In this document: positions 53,401-60,866 of the stretch, one piece after another
Layout: each line of letters starts with the position of its first letter
Numbering within the stretch: position 1 is the stretch's first letter
Source: Sanguibacter suarezii NBRC 16159
Lineage (GTDB): Bacteria; Actinomycetota; Actinomycetes; Actinomycetales; Cellulomonadaceae
Assembly: GCF_001552735.1 (NCBI RefSeq)
Contig: NZ_BCRT01000011.1
Coordinates: forward strand, 88,744 to 152,743
Direction: 5' to 3'
Length of the DNA stretch: 64,000 nucleotides
Program-made: the position numbers and the translations under genes
The notes under the pieces: model-generated
Told to the model about the DNA's origin: nothing
Seen by the model: the letters and a program-made list of their open reading frames with translations, nothing else
The model's database searches: none

Positions 53401-54610
53401 CGTGCTCATCGTCGGTGGCGGTCCGGTGGGGCTCTTCCTCGGCGTGCTGCTCGCTGACGCAGGGCTGGACGTCGCCGTCTGGGAGCGGCGCACCGAGCCC
53501 ACCGGGTCCTCCCGGGCCATCGGTGTCCATGCCCCTGCGCTGCACGCCCTGGAGGCCACGGGGCTGACCACCTCGCTGCTGGACGCCGCGGTGCTCGTGC
53601 GGTGCGGCGTGGCCCGCAGCCGCGGGGAGGTGCTCGGGGAGGTGTCCTTCGCCGGGGCCGACCCGCGCTATCCCTTCGTCGCGGCCGTGCCCCAGTCCGT
53701 CACCGAGGCGCTGCTGCTCGACCGCCTGCACCAGCTCGCTCCCACGGCACTGGTGCCCGGGGTACAGCTGGGCGAGCTGCGAGCGCTCGACGGGACGCCC
53801 GGAGCACCCGGGGCCCTGCCGAGCGCGCTGCACGCCGTCGGCCATGCGAGCGTGTCGACGCAGCGGACAGGGGCGGTCGCGGTGCCCTCCACGCAGCTCG
53901 TGGAAGAGACCGCCCGCTTCGTGGTCGGAGCGGACGGAGCCCGCAGCACGGTGCGCTCGCTCCTGGGCATCACGGCGGTCCCCCACCGCTACCCCGACAC
54001 CTACGTCATGGGCGACTTCGCCGACTCCACCGGCGCCGGCAGCGACGCGGAGGTCTATCTCGAGCCCGACGGCGTGGTCGAGTCCTTCCCGTTGCCGGGG
54101 CTGCGCAGGCGGTTCGTGGCACGCACCTCCTCCCGGATGGTCGACCCGCGCCCCGAGCGGCTGGCCCAGCTCGTGGCGCATCGCACCGGGCTGCATCCGG
54201 ACCCCGCGACCTGCACCATGATCAGCGCCTTCACCGTCCAGCGGCGCCTGGCCGAGCAGATGGTCGCCGGGCGCGCGGTGCTCGTGGGGGACGCCGCCCA
54301 CGAGATCAGCCCGATCGGTGGTCAGGGGATGACGCTCGGCTGGCTCGACGCCGCGGCCTTCGCCCCCGTCCTGGTCCGCGCCGTGCGCACCCCCCAGCCC
54401 GACGACGCGCTGCGCACCGCGCTGGCCGCCGTGGCACGCACCCGGGCCGCGAGCGCCCGTCGCGCCGCCCGGCAGGCCCAGGTGAACATGGCGCTGGGGC
54501 GTCCCCGGCGCGGTGTGTCCCTCGCGGTGCGCGACCTCGCCCTGCGTGCAGCGCTGGCCACGCCGGTCCGAGGCGGTCTCGCGGCGGCGTACTCGATGCG
54601 GTGGTCCTGA
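53393..54610 (+). CDS. FAD-dependent monooxygenase (aromatic hydroxylase)
   Basis: A 405-residue flavoprotein of the phenol/p-hydroxybenzoate hydroxylase group: GGGPVGLFLGVLLADAGLDV (Rossmann FAD motif), VVGADGARSTVRSLLG and LVGDAAHEISPIGGQGM (second FAD motif). The start overlaps the methyltransferase end by 8 bases. It would hydroxylate the ring, giving a quinone precursor, the SrsC role. Confidence 0.92.
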   Translation: MRDVLIVGGGPVGLFLGVLLADAGLDVAVWERRTEPTGSSRAIGVHAPALHALEATGLTTSLLDAAVLVRCGVARSRGEVLGEVSFAGADPRYPFVAAVPQSVTEALLLDRLHQLAPTALVPGVQLGELRALDGTPGAPGALPSALHAVGHASVSTQRTGAVAVPSTQLVEETARFVVGADGARSTVRSLLGITAVPHRYPDTYVMGDFADSTGAGSDAEVYLEPDGVVESFPLPGLRRRFVARTSSRMVDPRPERLAQLVAHRTGLHPDPATCTMISAFTVQRRLAEQMVAGRAVLVGDAAHEISPIGGQGMTLGWLDAAAFAPVLVRAVRTPQPDDALRTALAAVARTRAASARRAARQAQVNMALGRPRRGVSLAVRDLALRAALATPVRGGLAAAYSMRWS

Positions 54611-54669
54611 CCACGCGGCGATGCTGCCCCACTGTGACCGGCGGTGACCAGCGGTGAGCGGCGCAGACC

Positions 54670-55524
54670 TTACCCGGCCACCAGGGCCGTGCCGCTCGCT
54701 GCGAGCTGAGCCGCGAGCAGGAGCGAGGCCATGATGATGAGCTGGAAGAGCAGCCGTCCTGGTGGGCGGGTGAGCACGAGGGCGGCGCCCCACACGGCGA
54801 TGGACACCGCCGCCAGCACCCCCACGATCGCGAGCAACGGCGGCGACGAGGCGGACCCGGCGACCAGTCCGGGGCCGACGAGCACCACGACCGATGCCAA
54901 TGCCAGGGCGGCGAAGGCGACGAGGCCGGAGACCCGGCGTCCGGCGCGGTGGGGCAGCCCGGAGACCCCGGTGCGGGCATCGTCGTCGAGGTCGGGCAGG
55001 ACGTTGGTGAAGTGGATGGCCACGCCCAGCACGGCGCCGGCGAGCATGGCCCACGGCGCGGGGGGTGTCGGGTCAGGCAGGGCGAAGGTGACCACGGCGG
55101 GCAGCAGCCCGAAGCTCACGATGAACGGGACCACGGACCACCGGGTGCGTTTGAGGCCCGCGTTGTAGCTCCACCCCGACGCCACGAGCACCACGTGCAC
55201 CACCCCGGCAGCCAGGCCGAGGGCGAAGGAGAGCACCACCGTCGCCGCGGCGGCGACCAGGGCCGCGGTACGGACGACCGCGACGTCGATCTCCCCGGTG
55301 GCCACCGGCTTGTCGGTCCGCCCCACCGCTGCGTCGCGCCCCGCGTCGATCCAGTCGTTGGACCACCCGATGGACAGCTGACCGGCGAGGAAGGCCAGGC
55401 CGAGCAGCACCAGAGTGCTCCCGGGCAGCCCGACTCCCACGCCCAGCACCAAGGAGAGCGCGGTGACGGCCGCCGTCGGCCCCGGGTGGGCCGCCAGCAC
55501 CAGCGTCGTCACAGGAGAGGTCAC
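54670..55524 (-). CDS. UbiA-family prenyltransferase
   Basis: A 284-residue membrane prenyltransferase with about eight helices. The first Asp motif is NDWIDAGRDAAVGRTDKP and the second is NVLPDLDDDARTG. It attaches a polyprenyl group to an aromatic ring. It is convergent with the polyketide operon (59 bases between stops), so it may prenylate the same product; a separate role in menaquinone or another prenylated lipid remains possible. TAGGGT ends 6 bases before the GTG at 55524. Confidence 0.9.
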   Translation of the reverse strand: MTSPVTTLVLAAHPGPTAAVTALSLVLGVGVGLPGSTLVLLGLAFLAGQLSIGWSNDWIDAGRDAAVGRTDKPVATGEIDVAVVRTAALVAAAATVVLSFALGLAAGVVHVVLVASGWSYNAGLKRTRWSVVPFIVSFGLLPAVVTFALPDPTPPAPWAMLAGAVLGVAIHFTNVLPDLDDDARTGVSGLPHRAGRRVSGLVAFAALALASVVVLVGPGLVAGSASSPPLLAIVGVLAAVSIAVWGAALVLTRPPGRLLFQLIIMASLLLAAQLAASGTALVAG

Positions 55525-55530
55525 GAGCCC

Positions 55531-55536
55531 ACCCTA
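55531..55536 (-). promoter_or_regulatory. Leaderless -10 box of the UbiA gene
   Basis: TAGGGT on the minus strand ends 6 bases before the GTG at 55524. Confidence 0.5.
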
Positions 55537-55613
55537 GGGCCGGTCCCCCTCCGCGCGCCCGACGACGACCCGATCTGCTCCCGGCTACCCTGGCGCGCAA
55601 GGCACAACGCGTC

Positions 55614-57377
55614 TCACGAGCCCCCTGATCCCCCGGGGTCGTCGTCGGTGGGACCGGTCGGTGGCTTGCGTCTGCCGTGGGAGATCCCCGTGCCCAAGCC
55701 CGGCGGGCGATGGTGGGGGCGTGGGTGGGGATGGTCACCGTGCCGGCGGTGAATGCCGAGGATGTCCTCCAGAGGCGACCCGTCCTGGCGTTCGACCGGC
55801 GCCTCGACCTCCAGGCCGTAGTAGTCGCCGATATGGTCGCGGAAGGTCGCCCGGCGGGCGCGCTCGTAGGCGCGGTCCTCGCGGGAGAAGGCCAGCACCG
55901 TCGACCAGCACATGAGGAGCATGACGACGGAGAAGGGCAGCGCGATGATGATCGCTGCGGTCTTGAGCGCGTTGAGCCCGCCTGCCAGCAGCAGCGCGAT
56001 GGCCAGCAGCGAGGTGAAGCACGCGAAGGTCACCCGGATCCATGTCTTGGGTTCCACCTGCCCGCCGGTCGCGATGATCCCCATGACCAACGCACCGGAG
56101 TCGGCCGAGGTGACGAAGAAGATCCCGATGAGCAGGATGGCTCCGATGGTCAGGGCTGTCCCCCCGGGCAGCTGCTCCAGCAGGAGGAAGAGCGCGCCCT
56201 CGATGTCGACCACCCCGCCTGCGCCCACCAGCCCGCCCTGGCCGAACAGCTCGGAGTACAGTGCCATGCCGCCGATGACGGAGAACCACAGGAAGGTCAT
56301 GAGCGTCGGGACGAGCAGCACTCCCACGACGAACTGGCGCACGGTGCGCCCCCGGGAGATGCGGGCGATGAAGATCCCGACGAAGGGCGCCCAGGAGATC
56401 CACCAGCCCCAGTAGAACGTCGTCCATGTCGCCTGCCACATCTCACCGGCAGCCCCCTGGAAGGCGCTGACGTCGAAGGTCAGCCCGACGAAGCCCTGCA
56501 GGTAGTTCCCCACGTTCTCCACGAAGCCCCGCAGCAGGAACTGTGTGGGCCCCATGACCAGCACGAGGACCAGCAGCGCCGTGGCGAGCATGAGGTTGAA
56601 GTTGGACAGCCACTTCATGCCTCGGCCCACCCCGGAGACCACCGAGAACAGCACGACCGCGGTGATGATGATGATGAGCACCACGCTGACCGTGGTCGAG
56701 GCGGTGAGGTACCCCGCCGCCTCGAGGCCAGCGCTGATCTGCAGCACCCCGAGCCCCAGCGACGTCGCCACCCCGAACAGCGTCCCCACGAGGGCGACGA
56801 TGTCGATGAGGTCGCCCCAGCGGCCCCGGACCTGGCGTCCGAGCAGCGGCTCCAAGGCCCAGCGGATCGAGATGGGCCGCCCCCGACGGTGGATGGCGTA
56901 GGCGAGGGCCAGCCCGATGACCACATAGATCGCCCACGGATGGACCCCCCAGTGCAGGAAGGTCTGCGCCATGCCGGCCTGGGCGAGCTCGACCTGCGTC
57001 CCGGTGGTCCCGGGCTTGGGCTGAGCAAGGTGGCTCAGCGGCTCACCCACCCCGTAGAAGACCAGGCCGATGCCCATCCCGGCGGCGAAGAGCAGCGAGA
57101 ACCAGGACAGGAGCGAGAACTCCGGGGTGTCCTCGTCCTTGCCGAGCTTGATGTCCCCGTACCGGCTGAAGCCCATCCACAGGCAGAAGATCACGAAGAA
57201 GGCCGTGATGAGGACGTAGTACCAGTTGAAGTTCGTCACGATGGAGCTCTGGATCGTGTCGAAGGCTGACTCCGCCGTCCGCGGGAAGGCCATCGCGAAG
57301 GTCACGAAGAGAGCCACGATCACCGCGGCGGGCCAGAAGACCCGTCGGCTCACCGCTGGCTGCCGTGTTCGACTCAT
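55614..57377 (-). CDS. BCCT-family betaine/choline/carnitine transporter
   Basis: A 587-residue secondary transporter with 12 helices. The glycine-rich segment GMGIGLVFYGVGEP and the tryptophan-rich FYWGWWISWAPFVG, typical of the BetP/BetT family, are present. The C-terminus is His/Pro-rich and acidic; in BetP such tails sense osmotic state. The ATG at 57377 is preceded by TAGCCT with a 7-base gap. Substrate probably glycine betaine or another quaternary amine. Confidence 0.93.
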   Translation of the reverse strand: MSRTRQPAVSRRVFWPAAVIVALFVTFAMAFPRTAESAFDTIQSSIVTNFNWYYVLITAFFVIFCLWMGFSRYGDIKLGKDEDTPEFSLLSWFSLLFAAGMGIGLVFYGVGEPLSHLAQPKPGTTGTQVELAQAGMAQTFLHWGVHPWAIYVVIGLALAYAIHRRGRPISIRWALEPLLGRQVRGRWGDLIDIVALVGTLFGVATSLGLGVLQISAGLEAAGYLTASTTVSVVLIIIITAVVLFSVVSGVGRGMKWLSNFNLMLATALLVLVLVMGPTQFLLRGFVENVGNYLQGFVGLTFDVSAFQGAAGEMWQATWTTFYWGWWISWAPFVGIFIARISRGRTVRQFVVGVLLVPTLMTFLWFSVIGGMALYSELFGQGGLVGAGGVVDIEGALFLLLEQLPGGTALTIGAILLIGIFFVTSADSGALVMGIIATGGQVEPKTWIRVTFACFTSLLAIALLLAGGLNALKTAAIIIALPFSVVMLLMCWSTVLAFSREDRAYERARRATFRDHIGDYYGLEVEAPVERQDGSPLEDILGIHRRHGDHPHPRPHHRPPGLGTGISHGRRKPPTGPTDDDPGGSGGS

Positions 57378-57384
57378 ACGTTCC

Positions 57385-57471
57385 AGGCTAGGCACTTCTG
57401 GTCCCCGTGCGCGACGAGTACGAACTGTCTCGCGCGGCATCGTTGCGATGCGCCCGTCCGGGACCTACGCT
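57385..57471. promoter_or_regulatory. Divergent leaderless promoters (BCCT and Usp genes)
   Basis: Minus strand: TAGCCT (57390-57385), 7 bases before the BCCT ATG. Plus strand: TTGCGA (57443-57448), 17 bases, TACGCT (57466-57471), 7 bases before the Usp ATG at 57479. Confidence 0.55.
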
Positions 57472-57478
57472 CTGGACC

Positions 57479-57928
57479 ATGGTCGAACCGTCACTCCCAC
57501 AGGGCCCGCCCGTCGTGGTCGGTGTGACACCCGGCCAGCCGGCGTCCGTCGTCGAACAGGCCGCTCGCTGCGCACAGGCCTTCGGCTCCGAACTCATCTG
57601 CGCCCACGTCCGAGGCCCCGCGAGCGCATCCGAGCCTACTGACGACGAGCTCGTCACCCACCTCGCCCAGACGTTGGTCGAGGATGGTGTCACCTGGTCC
57701 ACGCGTGTCCTCACCGGTGACATCGCTGTGGCTCTGGGCCAGTTCGCGAACTCCGTCGACGCCGCGATGATCGTCGTGGGCACGCATGAACGCATCTTCA
57801 GCACCAGCGTGCAGGAGTTCTTCCATCGCTCCATCGCCGTGCAACTGGCCCACCGCCAGCAGCGACCTGTCCTGGTCGTCCCAGCTCGTGTGCCGAGCAT
57901 GCCGTCATCATCACATCTAGCCTCGTGA
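57479..57928 (+). CDS. Universal stress protein family protein
   Basis: A 149-residue UspA-fold protein (VVVGVTPGQPASVVEQAARC, then MIVVGTHERIFSTSVQEFFH and VLVVPARV). The usual GxxGxxxxxxxxxG(S/T) nucleotide loop is not seen, so ATP binding is doubtful. The ATG at 57479 follows the TACGCT box. GTGA overlap with the first CrcB gene. Confidence 0.82.
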   Translation: MVEPSLPQGPPVVVGVTPGQPASVVEQAARCAQAFGSELICAHVRGPASASEPTDDELVTHLAQTLVEDGVTWSTRVLTGDIAVALGQFANSVDAAMIVVGTHERIFSTSVQEFFHRSIAVQLAHRQQRPVLVVPARVPSMPSSSHLAS

Positions 57929-58344
57929 CGCGCCCTCCGCACAAGAGCTGGGCACCCATCCTCCTGGTGTCCAGCGGAGGCGCCCTAGGCACCGCAGCAC
58001 GGGAAGGGGTGTTCTTGGCCGTCCCGGACCTCAGCGAGATCCCTGTCGCCATCGCCCTCGTCAACGTCGTGGGGGCATTCCTCCTGGGGTACCTCTATGA
58101 GGCGGTGACGCGCCAGGCACCGACCACTCCGAGGGGGACGTCCCTCAAGCTGCTGCTTGGCACCGGGTTCTGCGGTGGCTTCACGACGTACAGCTCGTTG
58201 GCCACCGCGATTGCCATTCTCCTGACTGCCGACCGGCCCATGGTCGCAGCATTGTTCGCCCTCGGCATGGTTGTTGGTGGCGCGTGCGCGACGCTCGCCG
58301 GACTTGTGACGGCTGTACTGCACTCACGTGTGGTCACGCGATGA
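57925..58344 (+). CDS. crcB: Fluoride channel CrcB, first copy
   Basis: A 139-residue four-helix fluoride exporter. Conserved GGALGTAAREGV near the start, VNVVGAFLLGYL and GTGFCGGFTTYSS (the central Na+ and fluoride path). Paired with a second CrcB; in high-GC bacteria two CrcB subunits can form a heterodimer. The GTG start overlaps the usp stop. Confidence 0.92.
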   Translation: MTRPPHKSWAPILLVSSGGALGTAAREGVFLAVPDLSEIPVAIALVNVVGAFLLGYLYEAVTRQAPTTPRGTSLKLLLGTGFCGGFTTYSSLATAIAILLTADRPMVAALFALGMVVGGACATLAGLVTAVLHSRVVTR

Positions 58345-58718
58345 CACCTGGGCTCTTCCTTGTTCTGTCCTTGGCCGGAGGTGCGGGCGCCGCTACGCGG
58401 TTCTGGGCCGACGGAGTCATCCGCTCCCGCCTGACGTCCGCCGTGCCGTGGGCGACGATGATCATCAACGCCACCGGTTCGCTGCTGATGGGTCTGCTCA
58501 TCGGCCTCACCGCGACCTCCGGCGTCCCCGGGGGGCTCTCGCTCGTTCTGGGCACCGGATTCCTTGGCGGCTACACCACCTTCTCCACGGCGAGCTACGA
58601 GACTGTGCAGCTCCTCAGGCAGGAACGGTACGCTGCCGCCGTTGCATCGGGCGTCGGCGCGCTCTTGGTCTGTGTGGCCCTCGCCGGGCTGGGGCTGTGG
58701 CTCGGGAGCCAGCTCTGA
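58341..58718 (+). CDS. crcB: Fluoride channel CrcB, second copy
   Basis: A 125-residue four-helix protein with the same motifs (GGAGAATRFWADGV, INATGSLLMGLL, GTGFLGGYTTFST). ATGA overlap with the first copy. The two copies share the fold but are clearly diverged, which fits a heterodimer. Confidence 0.92.
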   Translation: MTPGLFLVLSLAGGAGAATRFWADGVIRSRLTSAVPWATMIINATGSLLMGLLIGLTATSGVPGGLSLVLGTGFLGGYTTFSTASYETVQLLRQERYAAAVASGVGALLVCVALAGLGLWLGSQL

Positions 58719-58722
58719 CGAC

Positions 58723-59364
58723 TCAGCTCTCCACCCGGCGCAGGTTCGGGACGAGGTAGACGATCACGGGCATGACACAGGTGGTGAGGATGTACGGCCA
58801 TGTGTACACCGGACCGGAGACGTGGTGCATCCACACCGTCACCAGCGCGGTCACCGCGGACCCGACGACGGCCAGCGCCCACGGCTCCCAGGTCGCCTTG
58901 ACGAAGACGACCGCGAGCGCGATGGCGGCACCCTGGAGTAGCCCTCCAGGCCGTTGCTGGTCCCGGTGAGGTCCTCGCCGAGGGCGAAGTGGCACAGGCT
59001 GCCCACCACGCTGCCCAGCAGGGCCGCGGCCCCCACCGTCCAGCGGGCCAGGAAGAGCCCGAGCAGGATGAGGGCCTCGGACCACACGCTGTTGATGAGG
59101 ACGACCTCGGAGACCTTGGTGAGGATCGGCAGGTTGATCGGCTTGAGCGGGTCGCGGGAGAAGAGCGAGATGATCGTCACGGAGACCTGTGCGATCAGTG
59201 CCGCCGCGACCACCGTGATGGGATAAGCCTCCCACTGGGAGCCGAGGGCGGTGTAGACCGCCGCACCCACCAGCGTGCCGCGGAAGCCCTGTAGACCGGC
59301 CTGGATGTCGGAGCGCGCGACGCCGAGCAGGTAGCCGGTGAGCGTCGAGCTCAGGTCTCCCCGT
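58723..59364 (-). pseudogene. Broken urea transporter (UT family)
   Basis: A urea-channel gene in pieces. One frame holds the first repeat (LTGYLLGVARSDIQAGLQGF and GTLVGAAVYTALG) and runs to LGEDLTGTSNGLEGYS. After about 58938 the rest is in another frame: AIALAVVFVKATWEPWALA, then HVSGPVYTWPYILTT. At the break GLEGYS should continue into a VLTAIAL-like filter motif; loss of about 4 bases, or one, explains it. The first ~60-80 residues of the family are absent, and the remaining sequence begins near 59364 next to the divergent broken channel gene. Sequencing error is the alternative for the internal shift, not for the lost N-terminus. Confidence 0.75.
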
Positions 59365-59370
59365 CGATGA

Positions 59371-60251
59371 TGGCGGTCACGGGCTCGGGGTCCCCTGTCG
59401 CAGGGTCCACCGTTCCTCGACCTTGGACGGCTGAACCGCCGCTGGCGTCCGACGGCCTTGCGCCAGGTGACGGGCCTGCAGACCGTGACGTCCGTGGTGA
59501 CGTTGGTCGGTGGGACGATCCTGGGCTACGGGCTCATCCACTACGGCAGCATGCACGGGGACAACTTCGTCTACTCCGGCGTGCACGCGGGCCTCTTCGC
59601 CGCCCTGTACTTCTCCGCCGCCCAGCTCGCCGCGGTCGGCACCTCCCAGCTCACGCCGAACACCGAGGTGCTGAGCGCGCGCTGTCCATCGCCGAGTCGC
59701 TGATCGGGGTGGTCCTGGTGTCGCTCATCCTGACGTTCCTCTTCGGGGTCTACGACGTCATCAGCTCCCTGCGCTCGCTGTGCTCGCAGTTCTACTCCTC
59801 CGAGCGCGGCGCAGGCGAGCCATCTCCAGCATGGAGCCGTTCTTCCCGCAGGGGCAGCCCACGGGCCTGGACGGTCACCCGCAGGAGCGTCGTCACTCTC
59901 CTAGGGGCGCTCTCCGGGTCGACGGCGGACTCCCTGCGCAGGATGAACGGCGCGGACGTCCCGGTGGCGACCCTGCGGGCGCGTGGTCTGGCCGTCAACC
60001 GGGAGCTGAAGAAGGTGACGGGAACAGCCGGGCCTCTTCGCCGCGCCTCCGGCGCGATGGAGCTGGGCGGCATCCCTGGACGCCTCGCCGTCGACAGCGA
60101 CGTCCTCGACGACCCCACGCTCCCTCAGCCCACCCAACGGGTGCTGCACCAGCTCGAGAAGCTCAACGAGACGATCCTGCTCATGCTGGACGACCTCGTC
60201 CCCGGAGGAGTCATCGAGGCCGGCCAGAGCGAGCAGTCCGTCGCCGTCTGA
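59371..60251 (+). pseudogene. Broken ion-channel-like gene
   Basis: Three reading-frame shifts in a gene like actinobacterial two-helix ion channels. Frame 1: RRWRPTALRQVTGLQTVTSV, FAALYFSAAQLAAVGTSQLT (filter VGTSQ in place of VGYGD). A shift near 59680 leads to SIAESLIGVVLVSLILTFLF. A second, near 59815, leads to AISSMEPFFPQGQPTGLDGH. A third, near 59880, returns to RRSVVTLLGALSGSTADSLR and the remaining C-terminus to 60251. No convincing start codon was found. The gene starts next to the truncated urea transporter. Confidence 0.7.
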
Positions 60252-60325
60252 CCACCCTCACCGCGCACCGAGGCGGTGCAGCGGTCGATAATCGAAGAAG
60301 CCCATCGAAGAACCCCATCGAGCCA

Positions 60326-60355
60326 CACCCATCGACACCCATCGACACCCATCGA
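60326..60355 (+). repeat. Tandem 10-bp repeat before the VOC gene
   Basis: Three perfect copies of CACCCATCGA (60326-60355), with degenerate CCCATCGA copies just upstream (about 60301-60322). Non-coding leader of the VOC gene. Confidence 0.8.
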
Positions 60356-60373
60356 CGACGAGGCGGTCCCAGC

Positions 60374-60787
60374 ATGGTCACCCAGCTCAACCCCTACCTG
60401 AGCTTCCGCAACACCGCACGGCAGGCGATCGAGTTCTACCACTCCGTGTTCGGCGGAGAGCTGACCATCAGCACCTTCGCCGAGTTCCACGCGAGCGAGG
60501 ACCCCTCCGAGGCGGAGAAGGTCATGCACGCCATGATCACCTCCCCGGAGGGTCTCACCCTCATGGCTGCCGACACGCCGAACTCGATGGACTACACCCC
60601 GGGGAACAACTACTCGGTCTCCCTCAGCGGCGACGACGAGGCCGAGCTGCGCGGCTACTGGGACAAGCTCGTCGACGGCGGGGTCCCCGTCATGCCGCTC
60701 GAGCAGGCCCCCTGGGGCGACACCTTCGGGATGTGCACCGACCGGTTCGGGACCAGCTGGCTCGTCAACATCTACGGCCGGGCCTGA
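60374..60787 (+). CDS. VOC-family protein (PhnB/glyoxalase-like)
   Basis: A 137-residue two-domain beta-alpha-beta fold protein: LNPYLSFRNTARQAIEFYHS, HAMITSPEGLTLMAAD, GDTFGMCTDRFGTSWLVNIY. PhnB-type VOC proteins have no settled reaction. GAGG lies 9-12 bases before the ATG at 60374; the open frame upstream belongs to the broken channel gene. Confidence 0.88.
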   Translation: MVTQLNPYLSFRNTARQAIEFYHSVFGGELTISTFAEFHASEDPSEAEKVMHAMITSPEGLTLMAADTPNSMDYTPGNNYSVSLSGDDEAELRGYWDKLVDGGVPVMPLEQAPWGDTFGMCTDRFGTSWLVNIYGRA

Positions 60788-60853
60788 GCGGGGCCGGGAT
60801 GTCCACGCGAGACCTGCGAGGTCACAGTCCTATGTCCGTCCGTTCTCACGAGG

Positions 60854-60859
60854 TAGCGT
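60854..60859 (+). promoter_or_regulatory. Leaderless -10 box of glycogen phosphorylase
   Basis: TAGCGT ends 7 bases before the GTG at 60867. A GTG at 60858 in the same frame lies within the box and is rejected as the start. Confidence 0.55.
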
Positions 60860-60866
60860 GGTCCGT

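Noticed and set aside
55677..57269. Plus-strand open frame (530 codons)
   Set aside because: Antisense to the BCCT transporter; Asp/His/Arg-rich with no domain.
57378..57478. Fluoride riboswitch before the Usp-CrcB-CrcB operon
   Set aside because: The short spacer and leaderless promoter leave no room, and no crcB-motif sequence was seen.
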